DNA from: Kineosporia sp. NBRC 101731
GTDB taxonomy: Bacteria; Actinomycetota; Actinomycetes; Actinomycetales; Kineosporiaceae
Assembly (NCBI RefSeq): GCF_030269305.1
Contig: NZ_BSTC01000007.1
Location: forward strand, 186,001 to 250,000
Direction: 5' to 3'
DNA length: 64,000 nt
A model generated the notes under the pieces. The model was given only the letters and a program-made list of their open reading frames with translations. It was not told the origin of the DNA and made no database searches. Positions 1-7,526 of the stretch are shown piece by piece. A program made the position numbers and the translations under genes. Numbering within the stretch: position 1 is the stretch's first letter; each line of letters starts with the position of its first letter.

Positions 1-1
1 G

Positions 2-109
2 GAGGCGCTCGACGGGCTGGAGATCGTCGAGGTCGAGCAGGAATTCGTGCTGTACGACAGCTATCTCGCCCTCGATGAGGGCTGGATCGCGCAGGAGGTC
101 AGAGCATGA
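2..109 (+). CDS. C-terminal end of an unidentified protein (5' truncated by the window)
   Basis: An open frame enters from the left edge and gives 35 residues ending in DEGWIAQEVRA before a TGA. Its stop overlaps the next start as ATGA (106-109), so the two genes are very likely translated together. Codons are GC3-rich, as in its neighbours. The piece is too short to assign a family. A partner of the nucleotidyltransferase, possibly an antitoxin, is a guess from the coupling only. Confidence 0.6.
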   Translation, partial: EALDGLEIVEVEQEFVLYDSYLALDEGWIAQEVRA

Positions 110-1146
110 CGAAGAAGACGTACCTGGCCGCGGCGGCCGGGGTCGAGGTGCCCCAGGCGCCGCTGGACGAGGCCACCCGGGAGTACAACGACCTCCCGGC
201 GACGTTCCGCGCGATCGGCGCGCACGACGTCCATCAGCAGTTTCTCTTCGATCCCGCGACGCTGCACCACCGCAACGCCTACCGGGCCGGCGACCCGGAG
301 TTCAGCGATCCGGCCCGGGGCGCGGTCTGGCGGGTCGCCCGGCGCCGGGCGTTGTTCCTGGCGCTCGCGGCCATCGCGGACTCGCCGTGGGTCGAGTCGC
401 TGGTACTGCGCGGGAGCGTGGCCATGGCGCTCTGGCTCCCCGCCGCGGCCCGTGAGCCCGGTGACCTGGACTTCGTCGTGGTGCCGCCCACCCAGGCGAT
501 CGATCACGCCGCATCGGTCGCGATGCTGGCCGCGATCCCTTCCCTGATGGCCACTTTCGCGAACGGTCAAGGTGGCGGCATCGACTTCGACGCGTCGCTG
601 GCCGTGCTGGGTGACATCTGGACCTACGACCGGGTGCCGGGCCGGCGTCTGGTCCTGCCCTGGTCGGTGGCGCAGCAGCCGGATCAGCCGGATCAGCCTG
701 AGCTGTCTGGGCTGCCGGGTGGGAACATCCAGCTCGACTTCGTCTTCAACGAGGTGATGCCTCAGGAGCCCGAGCTGGTGGAACTACCCGGCGGCGGTGT
801 GGTGCAGGCGGCGTCACCGGCCCTGTCGCTGGCCTGGAAACTGCTCTGGCTGTTCACCGATACGCATCCGCAGGGCAAGGACCTCTACGACGCGGTGCTC
901 CTGGCCGAGCACTACCCACTGCCGGACGAGCTGTTGCGCTGGGCGTTCGAGCAGGCCGGGCAACCCTCGGCGGTGTGGCACGCGCGCACCCTGACGATCG
1001 GTCACCTGCCGAACGCGGCCCGTGAGGCGCAGCTGGAGCATCTGGTGCTGGAGTACCCGCAGCTGCGGGAGGTGGCGCCAGAACTGGCGGGACGGCTGGT
1101 CCGGGCGCTCAGCCCCGGATCAACCGGATCAGCTGGATCAGCCTGA
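106..1146 (+). CDS. AbiEii/AbiGii-like nucleotidyltransferase
   Basis: A 346-residue protein with the hallmarks of the AbiEii/DUF1814 branch of the polymerase-beta nucleotidyltransferases. LRGSVAMALW (about residues 104-113) gives the GS motif, GDLDFVV supplies the paired acidic residues, and NIQLDFVFNE a third acid. A later helix, GKDLYDAVLLAEHY, matches the family's lysine/Arg-Asp-Leu-Asp region. Family members transfer nucleotides to tRNA or protein and act as the toxin of type IV toxin-antitoxin systems, but many stand-alone actinobacterial members have unknown targets. The ATG overlaps the upstream stop. Two in-frame 9-bp repeats add a QPDQPDQPE linker and an STGSAGSA tail. The catalytic fold is well supported, the toxin role is not. 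Confidence 0.75.
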   Translation: MTKKTYLAAAAGVEVPQAPLDEATREYNDLPATFRAIGAHDVHQQFLFDPATLHHRNAYRAGDPEFSDPARGAVWRVARRRALFLALAAIADSPWVESLVLRGSVAMALWLPAAAREPGDLDFVVVPPTQAIDHAASVAMLAAIPSLMATFANGQGGGIDFDASLAVLGDIWTYDRVPGRRLVLPWSVAQQPDQPDQPELSGLPGGNIQLDFVFNEVMPQEPELVELPGGGVVQAASPALSLAWKLLWLFTDTHPQGKDLYDAVLLAEHYPLPDELLRWAFEQAGQPSAVWHARTLTIGHLPNAAREAQLEHLVLEYPQLREVAPELAGRLVRALSPGSTGSAGSA

Positions 1147-1150
1147 TCAG
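679..1150 (+). repeat. 9-bp CCGGATCAG repeats within and at the end of the AbiEii-like gene
   Basis: Two perfect copies of CCGGATCAG lie at 679-696. Four variant copies lie at 1115-1150 and run through the stop codon. They are in frame and lengthen a Pro/Asp/Gln linker and the C-terminal tail. They look like recent slippage products rather than regulatory sites. Confidence 0.8.
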
Positions 1151-1827
1151 GGGTGGCCGCTCCAGGCCTCGTGGTTCTCGACGTCGACCACGAACCGGAA
1201 GGTGCCGCGCGACTCGTACTCCTGCACGGGAACCAGATGCCAGGTCTCGTCCTCGGGGGCCTCGTCGGGAGAGGCGACGACCCCGACGAAGCCCGTGGGC
1301 ACGGTCTCGTGCCAGTCGCCCCAGACCTGCCGGGCGATCGGGCCGGACTTGCGCACCCAGGCCGGGCGGGGAGTTTCGGGCACCTGCTGGTCGGCGGGGG
1401 CGCTCGCCGCGATCGGGATGAGCTGGGTGCGTTCGGGGAGGGGTTCGCTGCTGTCGTTCGTGGTGGTCGCCTCGGTTGTGCTGGAGATGACGGGGGCCGT
1501 CACCACCGCGAGCTCGGCTGCGAGAACGATGGTGTAGCACTGCGAGTCAGCCTGCTGCTGGAGTGCGTGGGCCTGCTCGACCAGCGCGTCGGGGAACAGC
1601 GCCGGGAAGGTGATGGCCACGATCGCCCAGTGCCGATCTTCGTCGCTGTGCCCGTACCATCCGGTGGGAATGCGCCAGATCTCGTGGACGCGGGCGTTCA
1701 GCTGCCGGGGCACGAAGTATCCGGTGCCGGTGTCGGTGTGCACGCGCAGGATGCCTTCGGTGCCCACCTGGTCGAACGCACGGATGCTGCCCCAGGGGCT
1801 CAGGGGCGGCGGTTCGGTGGTGAGCAT
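1147..1827 (-). CDS. Hypothetical protein, possibly DUF7007-like
   Basis: A 226-residue cytoplasmic protein with no signal peptide or membrane segment. The first 80 residues (SPWGSIRAFDQV, then GYFVPRQLNARV and EDRHWAIVAITFPALF) resemble the small actinobacterial DUF7007 domain as I remember it, which I cannot confirm here. The middle (about 105-150) is Thr/Ser/Pro-rich and probably unstructured. The last 70 residues form a second module with WGDWHETVPTGFVGVVASPDE. It converges on the nucleotidyltransferase with no gap, so the two stops abut at 1146/1147. The function is unknown. Confidence 0.6.
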   Translation of the reverse strand: MLTTEPPPLSPWGSIRAFDQVGTEGILRVHTDTGTGYFVPRQLNARVHEIWRIPTGWYGHSDEDRHWAIVAITFPALFPDALVEQAHALQQQADSQCYTIVLAAELAVVTAPVISSTTEATTTNDSSEPLPERTQLIPIAASAPADQQVPETPRPAWVRKSGPIARQVWGDWHETVPTGFVGVVASPDEAPEDETWHLVPVQEYESRGTFRFVVDVENHEAWSGHP

Positions 1828-2062
1828 CGTTCCTCCGGTTTCTGCCTACGTGTACTACCCGTCACACGTCCAGCTCTGCGTGATGGGCAAGGCATTGACC
1901 GTAACCGAATTTGACTCGGATGTGCACCGGTGCTGCACATCTGGTGTCCGGTCTCACGGCCGCAACATGGCTGGTGGGAAGCGGAATGGGCCTTTCCGGG
2001 TTCGCAGTCTGTAATCGGCCGGTAAGCCGCCCGGACGGGAGAAGTCCTGGGATCGTGCGGGG
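1828..2062. other. Intergenic stretch without a gene
   Basis: The region upstream of the minus-strand hypothetical protein has no convincing reading frame on either strand. It is somewhat less GC-rich, with patches such as GTAACCGAATTTGACTC, so it may hold that gene's promoter. I see no strong hairpin. Confidence 0.4.
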
Positions 2063-2152
2063 TTGCGGATCGGGTCCGCTGATGGTTCGGTCAACGAACT
2101 GGCTCTGCGTAACCTGCCGGACGACATGCAGGCGAGGGTCAAGGAGTCGTAA
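2063..2152 (+). pseudogene. N-terminal scrap of a FitA-type ribbon-helix-helix antitoxin
   Basis: A possible TTG-started frame contains ELALRNLPDDMQARVKES and then stops at TAA. This matches the N-terminus of FitA/Phd-like ribbon-helix-helix antitoxins, whose canonical start is [T/L]IRNLPDDVHARLKERA. The rest of the antitoxin (about 60 residues) and any PIN-domain toxin are missing. The stop is followed directly by AT-rich sequence (AATTTTTTC) and the next gene, so this looks like a deletion remnant. The similarity is short, so chance resemblance is possible but unlikely given the intact LRNLPDD core. Confidence 0.5.
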
Positions 2153-2217
2153 ATTTTTTCTGGCGCAGCCACCCAGGTCTTGTCATCGGGGGGTGACAAT
2201 GCATCCATGGATTCGCT

Positions 2218-3090
2218 ATGGCTCCGCTGACGTTGCCGGCCCACCTGGGCGATGCCGTGCGCCGGTCGGACGACGTGGCGTTCCGGGCGTGGGTGGACGC
2301 GTTGCCGGCCGTCGTGGCCGCAGCCGCGCGGCGGTGGTCGTTGCAGCTGGGGGATCCCTACCAGCCCGGGGGTGCCTGTTCCTGGGTGGCGCCGGCCGGT
2401 GATCCGGCGGGCCGCCGGCTGGTGCTGAAAGTCGGTTGGCGGCACGATGAAGCACAGGACGAGGCGGCCGGTTTGCCGGCCTGGGCGGGACAGGGTGCGG
2501 TGCGGTTGTACGAAAATCTCACCGACGCGTCCACCATGATGTTGTTGCTCGAGCGCTGTGAACCCGGCACGACGCTGCGCATGCTGCCCGCGGTGGAGCA
2601 GGACGTCGTGATCGCCGGGCTGCTGAACCGGTTGTGGCGGACGCCGGCCGGTGCGCACCCGTTCCGGCCGCTGAGCCGGATGTGCGCGGACTGGGCGGAC
2701 GCGTGCGAGGCGCGGCCGACTCCGCTCGATCCCGGCCTGAGCCGGGCCGGGATCGCGCTCCTGCGCGAATTACCCTTGAGCGCAGCCAGTTCTGTGCTGT
2801 TGTGCACCGACCTGCATGCCGGCAATGTGATCGCCACGCACCGGGAACCGTGGCTGGTCATCGACCCGAAGCCGTACGTCGGCGATCCGCACTACGACGT
2901 GCTGCAGCACCTGCTCAACAACCGGGAGCAGTTGTTCACCGACCCCCGCGGCCAGGCGCACCGGATGGCCGACCTGGCCGGTCTCGACCGGGACCGGGTG
3001 GTGGCCTGGCTGTTCGCCCGCAGCGTGCGGGAGTCGTTCGATCAGGCAGAGCTTCGACCGGTCGCCACCGCCCTGGCCGCGCTGGTGTGA
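2218..3090 (+). CDS. APH(6)/hydroxyurea-type small-molecule phosphotransferase
   Basis: A 290-residue kinase of the APH_6_hur family (streptomycin 6-kinase and hydroxyurea phosphotransferase). The N-lobe has the lysine strand RRLVLKVGW (about residue 77). The C-lobe carries the catalytic loop LLCTDLHAGNV (about 197-207) and the metal-binding WLVIDPKPYVGDPHYDVLQHLL. No other in-frame start exists because a TGA lies at 2194-2196. The Shine-Dalgarno sequence is weak and distant. The gene stands alone. Environmental actinomycetes often carry such kinases, and the substrate cannot be told from sequence. The kinase fold is secure; streptomycin resistance is only one possibility. Confidence 0.85.
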   Translation: MAPLTLPAHLGDAVRRSDDVAFRAWVDALPAVVAAAARRWSLQLGDPYQPGGACSWVAPAGDPAGRRLVLKVGWRHDEAQDEAAGLPAWAGQGAVRLYENLTDASTMMLLLERCEPGTTLRMLPAVEQDVVIAGLLNRLWRTPAGAHPFRPLSRMCADWADACEARPTPLDPGLSRAGIALLRELPLSAASSVLLCTDLHAGNVIATHREPWLVIDPKPYVGDPHYDVLQHLLNNREQLFTDPRGQAHRMADLAGLDRDRVVAWLFARSVRESFDQAELRPVATALAALV

Positions 3091-3115
3091 GGGTCGGGCC
3101 CGCGACTGCCCTACC

Positions 3116-3154
3116 GGGGAGATTCCGTGCGCCCGGACCGCACGGAATTTCCCC
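3116..3154 (+). terminator. Strong hairpin after the phosphotransferase gene
   Basis: A 16-bp stem (GGGGAGATTCCGTGCG paired with CGCACGGAATTTCCCC, one G-T wobble) encloses a 7-base loop, 26 bases after the stop codon. There is no T-run, as is usual in actinomycetes. Confidence 0.7.
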
Positions 3155-3171
3155 GCCGGCGTTGTGAGGTC

Positions 3172-3192
3172 CGCCCCTTGCGCGAAGGGGCG
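3172..3192. terminator. Second short hairpin
   Basis: CGCCCCTT and AAGGGGCG form an 8-bp perfect stem around a 5-base loop. It follows the larger hairpin at 3116-3154 and lies about 130 bases before the SPFH gene. It may back up termination. Confidence 0.45.
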
Positions 3193-3322
3193 CGCGGGCC
3201 GATGCAACATCCACGCCCGGTTCCCCGTCTGACGGGAGCATGATGTCCGGACCGGGCATCTGCGCACCGGCCGGGGCAGTTACGATCGCGGCCGGGCAGA
3301 GACGGCTACACAGTCTGGAGAC

Positions 3323-4468
3323 ATGGTGGGCTTGTTCGACAAGATCCGCGGCGAGCTGGTCGACATCATCGAGTGGCTCGATGACAGCCGGGACACGATG
3401 GTGTACCGGTTCCCGCGCTACCAGAACGAGATCAAGATGGGCGCCAAGCTCATCGTGCGGGAGTCGCAGACGGCGGTCTTCGTCAACGAGGGCACCATCG
3501 CCGACGTGTTCCAGCCGGGCACCCACACGCTCGAGACGCAGAACATGCCCGTGCTGAGCACGCTCAAGGGCTGGAAGTACGGCTTCAACTCGCCGTTCAA
3601 GGCCGAGGTCTACTTCGTCAGCACCCGGCAGTTCACCGAGCTGAAGTGGGGCACGCAGAACCCCATCATGATGCGCGACGCCGACTTCGGGATGGTCCGG
3701 GTGCGTGCCTTCGGCGGGTTCTCGGCCCGCGTGGTCGACCCGGGCAAGTTCCTGAAGGAGCTCGTCGGCACCGACGGCCTGTTCAAGACCGACGAGGTCA
3801 AGGAATACCTGCGCCAGATGATCGTCGGGCGCCTGGCCGGGGCCCTGGCCCACGCGCAGGTGGCCGTGCTGGACCTGGCGGCCAACCAGGAGGCGATCGC
3901 CGCCCGCCTGGCCGGGACGCTGACCGAGGAACTGGCCCCCTCCGGCATCGCGATCCCCAAGTTCATCATCGAGAACGTCTCGCTCCCGCCCGAGGTCGAG
4001 CAGGCGATGGACAAGCGCACCCAGATGGGTGTGCTCGGTGACCTGAACAAGTACACGCAGTTCCAGACCGCCAACGCGATCGAGAACGCCTCGAACAACC
4101 CCGGTGGAGCAGGGGACGCGATGGGCATCGGTCTGGGGGTCGGGCTGGGTCAGCAGGCGGCCGCCTCGATGTACCAGCAGCAGGCCTCGCCGCCGCCCGC
4201 CCCGGCCGCCGCCGCGCCGGCCCCGCCGGTCGCCGCTCCCGCGGGGCCGCCGCCGTTGCCGACGGCCGTGCAGTGGTACATCGCGGCCAACGGCCAGCAG
4301 GTCGGCCCGCTGGACGAGTCCGGTCTGCAGAGCCAGGTCTCGGGCGGCCACCTCGCGGCGACCACCCTGGTGTGGAAAGCCGGGATGGCCGAGTGGACAG
4401 CCGCGTCCTCGGTTCCCGAGATCGCCCGCCTGCTGCCGCAGGGCCCGCCACCGCTGCCCCCGCAGTAG
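3323..4468 (+). CDS. SPFH (virion core-like, YdjI-type) protein with a C-terminal GYF_2 domain
   Basis: A 381-residue protein. Residues about 1-260 form the SPFH domain of the YdjI/'virion core protein' branch: an N-terminal FDKIRGELVDIIEW, then KLIVRESQTAVFVNEG, VFQPGTHTLET and FRAFGGFSARVVDP-like strands. A Gly/Ala/Pro-rich linker (about 255-315) leads to a GYF_2 domain (about 317-370: QWYIAANGQQVGPLDESGL to LVWKAGMAEW), a fold that usually binds proline-rich partners. There is no signal peptide. The next gene starts 40 bases downstream and encodes a zinc-ribbon membrane protein, the partner type seen next to YdjI-like proteins in many bacteria. A membrane-stress or membrane-scaffold role is inferred from the family. 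Confidence 0.85.
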   Translation: MVGLFDKIRGELVDIIEWLDDSRDTMVYRFPRYQNEIKMGAKLIVRESQTAVFVNEGTIADVFQPGTHTLETQNMPVLSTLKGWKYGFNSPFKAEVYFVSTRQFTELKWGTQNPIMMRDADFGMVRVRAFGGFSARVVDPGKFLKELVGTDGLFKTDEVKEYLRQMIVGRLAGALAHAQVAVLDLAANQEAIAARLAGTLTEELAPSGIAIPKFIIENVSLPPEVEQAMDKRTQMGVLGDLNKYTQFQTANAIENASNNPGGAGDAMGIGLGVGLGQQAAASMYQQQASPPPAPAAAAPAPPVAAPAGPPPLPTAVQWYIAANGQQVGPLDESGLQSQVSGGHLAATTLVWKAGMAEWTAASSVPEIARLLPQGPPPLPPQ

Positions 4469-4508
4469 GCACGGCCCACCACCGGACGAAACGCGAACAG
4501 GTCAGGGA

Positions 4509-5624
4509 ATGACGGACGACAGCAGTAGCAGCCCGGCGCCGCAGTACAGCCAGCAGCAGTACCCGTGTGCCTCCTGCGGCGCCCGGCTCACCTTCGCGGC
4601 GGGCACCACCGCCCTGAAGTGCCCCTACTGCGGGTTCGAGCAGGAAGTGGTCCAGGACGCCGACCGCCAGGTGCGCGAGCACTCCTTCGACCAGTGGCTG
4701 GCCACCGCGAAGGACAAGCCGGTCACCCAGATCGCCCCGCACACGGTGACCTGCTCGGGCTGCGGTGCCCGGAGCGAGACCGACAAGCTCTCGGACGCGT
4801 GCCCGTTCTGCGGTGCGGCCGTCGTGGTCGAGCCGGACGCCGACGTGATGATCACGCCGGAGGGGGTGCTGCCGTTCGCGATCACCCCGGCCAAGGCGAT
4901 GGACCTGTTCCAGGGCTGGGTGAAGAGCCGCTGGTTCGCGCCCAACTCGCTGACGGCGCTCGCGGCCCGGGAAGGCCTGCAGGGCACCTATCTGCCCTTC
5001 TGGACCTACGACAGCGACACCACGACCGTTTACCACGGCCAGCGCGGCGACCACTACTACGTGACCGAGACCTACCGTGACTCCAACGGTGACGAGCAGG
5101 AGCGCGAGGTCCGTCGCACGCGCTGGACCCCGGTCTACGGCACGGTGCAGCGGATCTTCGACGACGTCCTGGTCTCCGCGGTGAAGAACCTTCCCGTCGA
5201 CAAGGTGGACAAGCTCGACCCGTGGGACCTGCCCGTGGTGGTGCCTTACCGGCCGGAGTACCTGGCCGGCTACCAGACGATGCGCTACGAGGTGGAGCCG
5301 CCCGAGGGCCTGCAGCGGTTCCAGCAAGTCGCGCAGCGGCAGATCGAGCGGGACTGCCGCGACGACATCGGCGGTGACGAGCAGCAGGTCTCCTCGACCG
5401 ACACCGAGTGGAACTCGGTGACGTTCAAGCTGCTCCTGCTGCCGGTGTGGCTCGCGGCCTACCGCTTCGACAACCGGGTCTGGCAGGTGATGATCAACGC
5501 CCGCACCGGCGAGGTGATCGGCGACCGTCCCTACAGCGTCGCGAAGATCGTGGCGGCGGTGCTGGCCGCCCTCGTGGTGGTGGCGGCCCTGGTCCTGGCC
5601 TACACCCTGCTGAAGGGCCGGTAG
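4509..5624 (+). CDS. Zinc-ribbon protein with a C-terminal membrane anchor (YdjG-like)
   Basis: A 371-residue protein starting at an ATG preceded by CAGGG. Two treble-clef/TFIIB-like zinc ribbons are clear: CASCGARLTF...CPYCGF (about 19-43) and CSGCGAR...CPFCGA (about 81-104). A beta-rich middle (about 110-330) has GTYLPFWTYDSDTTTVYHGQRG and LPVWLAAYRF, a layout typical of bacterial YdjG/TFIIB zinc-finger proteins. One hydrophobic helix ends the protein (about 345-366), followed by LKGR. It forms an operon with the SPFH/GYF gene. The pair probably acts at the membrane, but no reaction is known. Confidence 0.8.
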   Translation: MTDDSSSSPAPQYSQQQYPCASCGARLTFAAGTTALKCPYCGFEQEVVQDADRQVREHSFDQWLATAKDKPVTQIAPHTVTCSGCGARSETDKLSDACPFCGAAVVVEPDADVMITPEGVLPFAITPAKAMDLFQGWVKSRWFAPNSLTALAAREGLQGTYLPFWTYDSDTTTVYHGQRGDHYYVTETYRDSNGDEQEREVRRTRWTPVYGTVQRIFDDVLVSAVKNLPVDKVDKLDPWDLPVVVPYRPEYLAGYQTMRYEVEPPEGLQRFQQVAQRQIERDCRDDIGGDEQQVSSTDTEWNSVTFKLLLLPVWLAAYRFDNRVWQVMINARTGEVIGDRPYSVAKIVAAVLAALVVVAALVLAYTLLKGR

Positions 5625-5764
5625 ACCCTTCGGGCAGGGGTGAACGTGTCGTTGTTCCTGATCCTCGAGTGGATCATGATCCCGTTGGGGCGCTAGGGTC
5701 GGCCGGTTGTGACGGTATTGATCACTGCCCCGACGGATGAACGTTGCTCCCACGGGGCGGCCGG

Positions 5765-6478
5765 ATGACTTCCCGGACCGACCAGATCCCTCCGGCGCCC
5801 GAACCGGACCGGCGACGGCCGGCACCCCTGCGCATGGTCTCCGGACTGGAGGAGACCGAGCGGATCACCGTGCTGGTGCGCGCGCAGGACCGCCTCAGCC
5901 GCACGGGGGTCCTGAGCCTGCTCGCGGCCGGCCCCCGGATCGAGCCGGTCCTGTCGACCGACGTCGCCGACATCGACGTGACACTGGTGGTGTCCACCTC
6001 CGTCACCAGTTCGGTGATGGAGGAACTGCGGGCGCTCGCCGGTTCCGGCCGGCCCCCGTGCGTGCTGGTGCTCGATCACCTCGGTGACGCCGACCTTTTC
6101 GCCATGGTGGAGGTCGGGGTGCGGGCTCTGGTCTGGCGCTCGGAGGCGACGGGGGAGCGGCTGCTGCAGACGATCCGCCTGGTGCGGCGGGGCGGTGTCT
6201 ACCTGCCGGCCGAGATCCAGGAGATGCTCGTGGACGCGGTGGCGCGGGTGCAGCAGACCGTCCTGGCGCCCCGGCGGCTCACCGCCTCCGGTCTGGACGC
6301 CCGGGAGATCGACGTGATCCGGCTGGTGGCCGAGGGATTCGACACCGCCGAGGTGGCGCGGCAACTGGCCTACTCCGAGCGCACGGTCAAGACCATTCTC
6401 TACGGCATGATCACCCGGCACGGACTGGCCAACCGGTCACAGGCCGTGGCCTATGCGATCCGGGCCGGCGTGCTCTGA
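5765..6478 (+). CDS. LuxR/NarL-type regulator with a degenerate receiver domain
   Basis: A 237-residue protein whose C-terminus is a LuxR helix-turn-helix: LDAREIDVIRLVAEG, then DTAEVARQLAYSERTVKTIL. The N-terminal half has the strand order of a response-regulator receiver, but the phospho-acceptor region reads DVTLVVSTSV with no aspartate at the expected site, so phosphorylation is unlikely. I chose ATG 5765, which follows CGGGGCGG. A start at 5744 would add seven residues. It is a tandem paralogue of the next gene. Such atypical regulators respond to ligands or work constitutively. Confidence 0.8.
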   Translation: MTSRTDQIPPAPEPDRRRPAPLRMVSGLEETERITVLVRAQDRLSRTGVLSLLAAGPRIEPVLSTDVADIDVTLVVSTSVTSSVMEELRALAGSGRPPCVLVLDHLGDADLFAMVEVGVRALVWRSEATGERLLQTIRLVRRGGVYLPAEIQEMLVDAVARVQQTVLAPRRLTASGLDAREIDVIRLVAEGFDTAEVARQLAYSERTVKTILYGMITRHGLANRSQAVAYAIRAGVL

Positions 6479-6572
6479 ATCCTGGTGGCCTCCGGCGATG
6501 TCCGATCGGGCAGATTCCGCCGGACGGACGGACGTGCGGGTTCCCCGGCGATGGCTGGACCCTCCGGCGCGC

Positions 6573-6594
6573 GTCAGTGTGTCGTCAGTGTGTC
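6573..6594 (+). promoter_or_regulatory. Two perfect 11-bp direct repeats upstream of the second LuxR-type gene
   Basis: GTCAGTGTGTC occurs twice head to tail, exactly one helical turn apart, about 105 bases before the next start codon. The spacing suits a regulator dimer binding one face of the DNA. Binding by either LuxR-type neighbour is a guess. Confidence 0.4.
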
Positions 6595-6696
6595 TGGTCG
6601 GTGCAAGGAAGCCCGAGGACGTACGAGGAAGGCCAGCGGCAGCACTTCCGGTTGCGTCCGTGCGCACCACGATGGCGAGCATCGCCCGGGAGAATG

Positions 6697-7401
6697 ATGA
6701 CTTCAACGCTCACGCGCACCCCCTCCGCCGCGGCGGAGCCCGAACGCCGCCGGCCCCCGGACGCCTGCGCCCGCTCGATCCGGGTCGGTCTGGTCACGGC
6801 CGACCCGCTGAGCCGGGCCGGGATCGCCAGCCTGATCGTGCAGCGCAGCGAGATGCACCTGCTGCCCGACTCACGTCGCCACGAGAGCAATCTGCTGGTC
6901 GTCGTCGACCGGGCGATCGACCTGGTCCTGCTCGGCGCACTGACCTCGTACTCGCGGGGCGGGCAACTGCCGGTCTGCGCGGTGCTGGAGGAGCCGGGCG
7001 ACCCGGGCCTGCTGGCGACGGCCGCGCAGGCCGGTCTGTACGGCGTGATCTGGCGGGACGACGCGACGGTGGCGGTGGTCGCCAAGGTGCTCCGGCGGGC
7101 TCACGCGGACGTCCGCGGCGGGACCTCGGTGGCCGATCGGCTGGCGGCGCTGGAGGCGGACCTCGCCCGCCCCGAGTCGGCCGCGCCGGATTCCGGCGTC
7201 CCGGACCTCAGCGGCCTGGGCAAACGCGAGATCATGGTGCTGCGCCTGATCGCCGACGGTCTGGGGACCGCCGACATCGCCCCGCTGATCGGCTATTCCG
7301 AGCGCACGGTCAAGGGCATCCTGTCCACGGTCATCCAGCGCCATCACCTGCGCAACCGCACCCACGCGGTCACCGCGGCCCTGCGGCAAGGCCTGATCTA
7401 G
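6697..7401 (+). CDS. LuxR/NarL-type regulator with a degenerate receiver domain (paralogue)
   Basis: A 234-residue protein, start chosen at the second of two adjacent ATGs (6694/6697) because CGGGAG lies just upstream. The receiver-like half begins SIRVGLVTADPLSRAGIASL. The position of the phospho-acceptor reads DLVLLGALTSY without a usable aspartate. The C-terminal helix-turn-helix (LGKREIMVLRLIADG, SERTVKGILSTVIQRH) matches its upstream paralogue closely. The proteins share the SERTVK recognition helix, so they may bind the same sites or form mixed dimers. The gene ends before a perfect palindrome that it shares with the convergent ROK gene. Confidence 0.8.
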   Translation: MTSTLTRTPSAAAEPERRRPPDACARSIRVGLVTADPLSRAGIASLIVQRSEMHLLPDSRRHESNLLVVVDRAIDLVLLGALTSYSRGGQLPVCAVLEEPGDPGLLATAAQAGLYGVIWRDDATVAVVAKVLRRAHADVRGGTSVADRLAALEADLARPESAAPDSGVPDLSGLGKREIMVLRLIADGLGTADIAPLIGYSERTVKGILSTVIQRHHLRNRTHAVTAALRQGLI

Positions 7402-7428
7402 CAGATCCAGCGCGATGGCGCTCCTCCC

Positions 7429-7486
7429 CTTCGTTCGTGATCATGCAAAACCTCCCCGGGGAGGTTTTGCATGATCACGAACGAAG
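7429..7486. repeat. Dispersed palindrome, copy 1 (58-bp perfect palindrome)
   Basis: Two 29-base arms match perfectly with no loop. The left arm contains TTCGTGATCATGCAAAACC, and the centre is CCTCCCCGGGGAGG. It lies between the converging ends of a LuxR-type gene and the ROK gene, where it could terminate both transcripts. Copies with the same core lie at 15109, 16252, 21105 and 30778, and a half copy at 48009. It is followed by imperfect copies of GTGGGCCCT. Confidence 0.9.
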
Positions 7487-7526
7487 AAGTGGGCCCTGGG
7501 GGAAGCGGTTCCAGGGGGAGTGGGCC

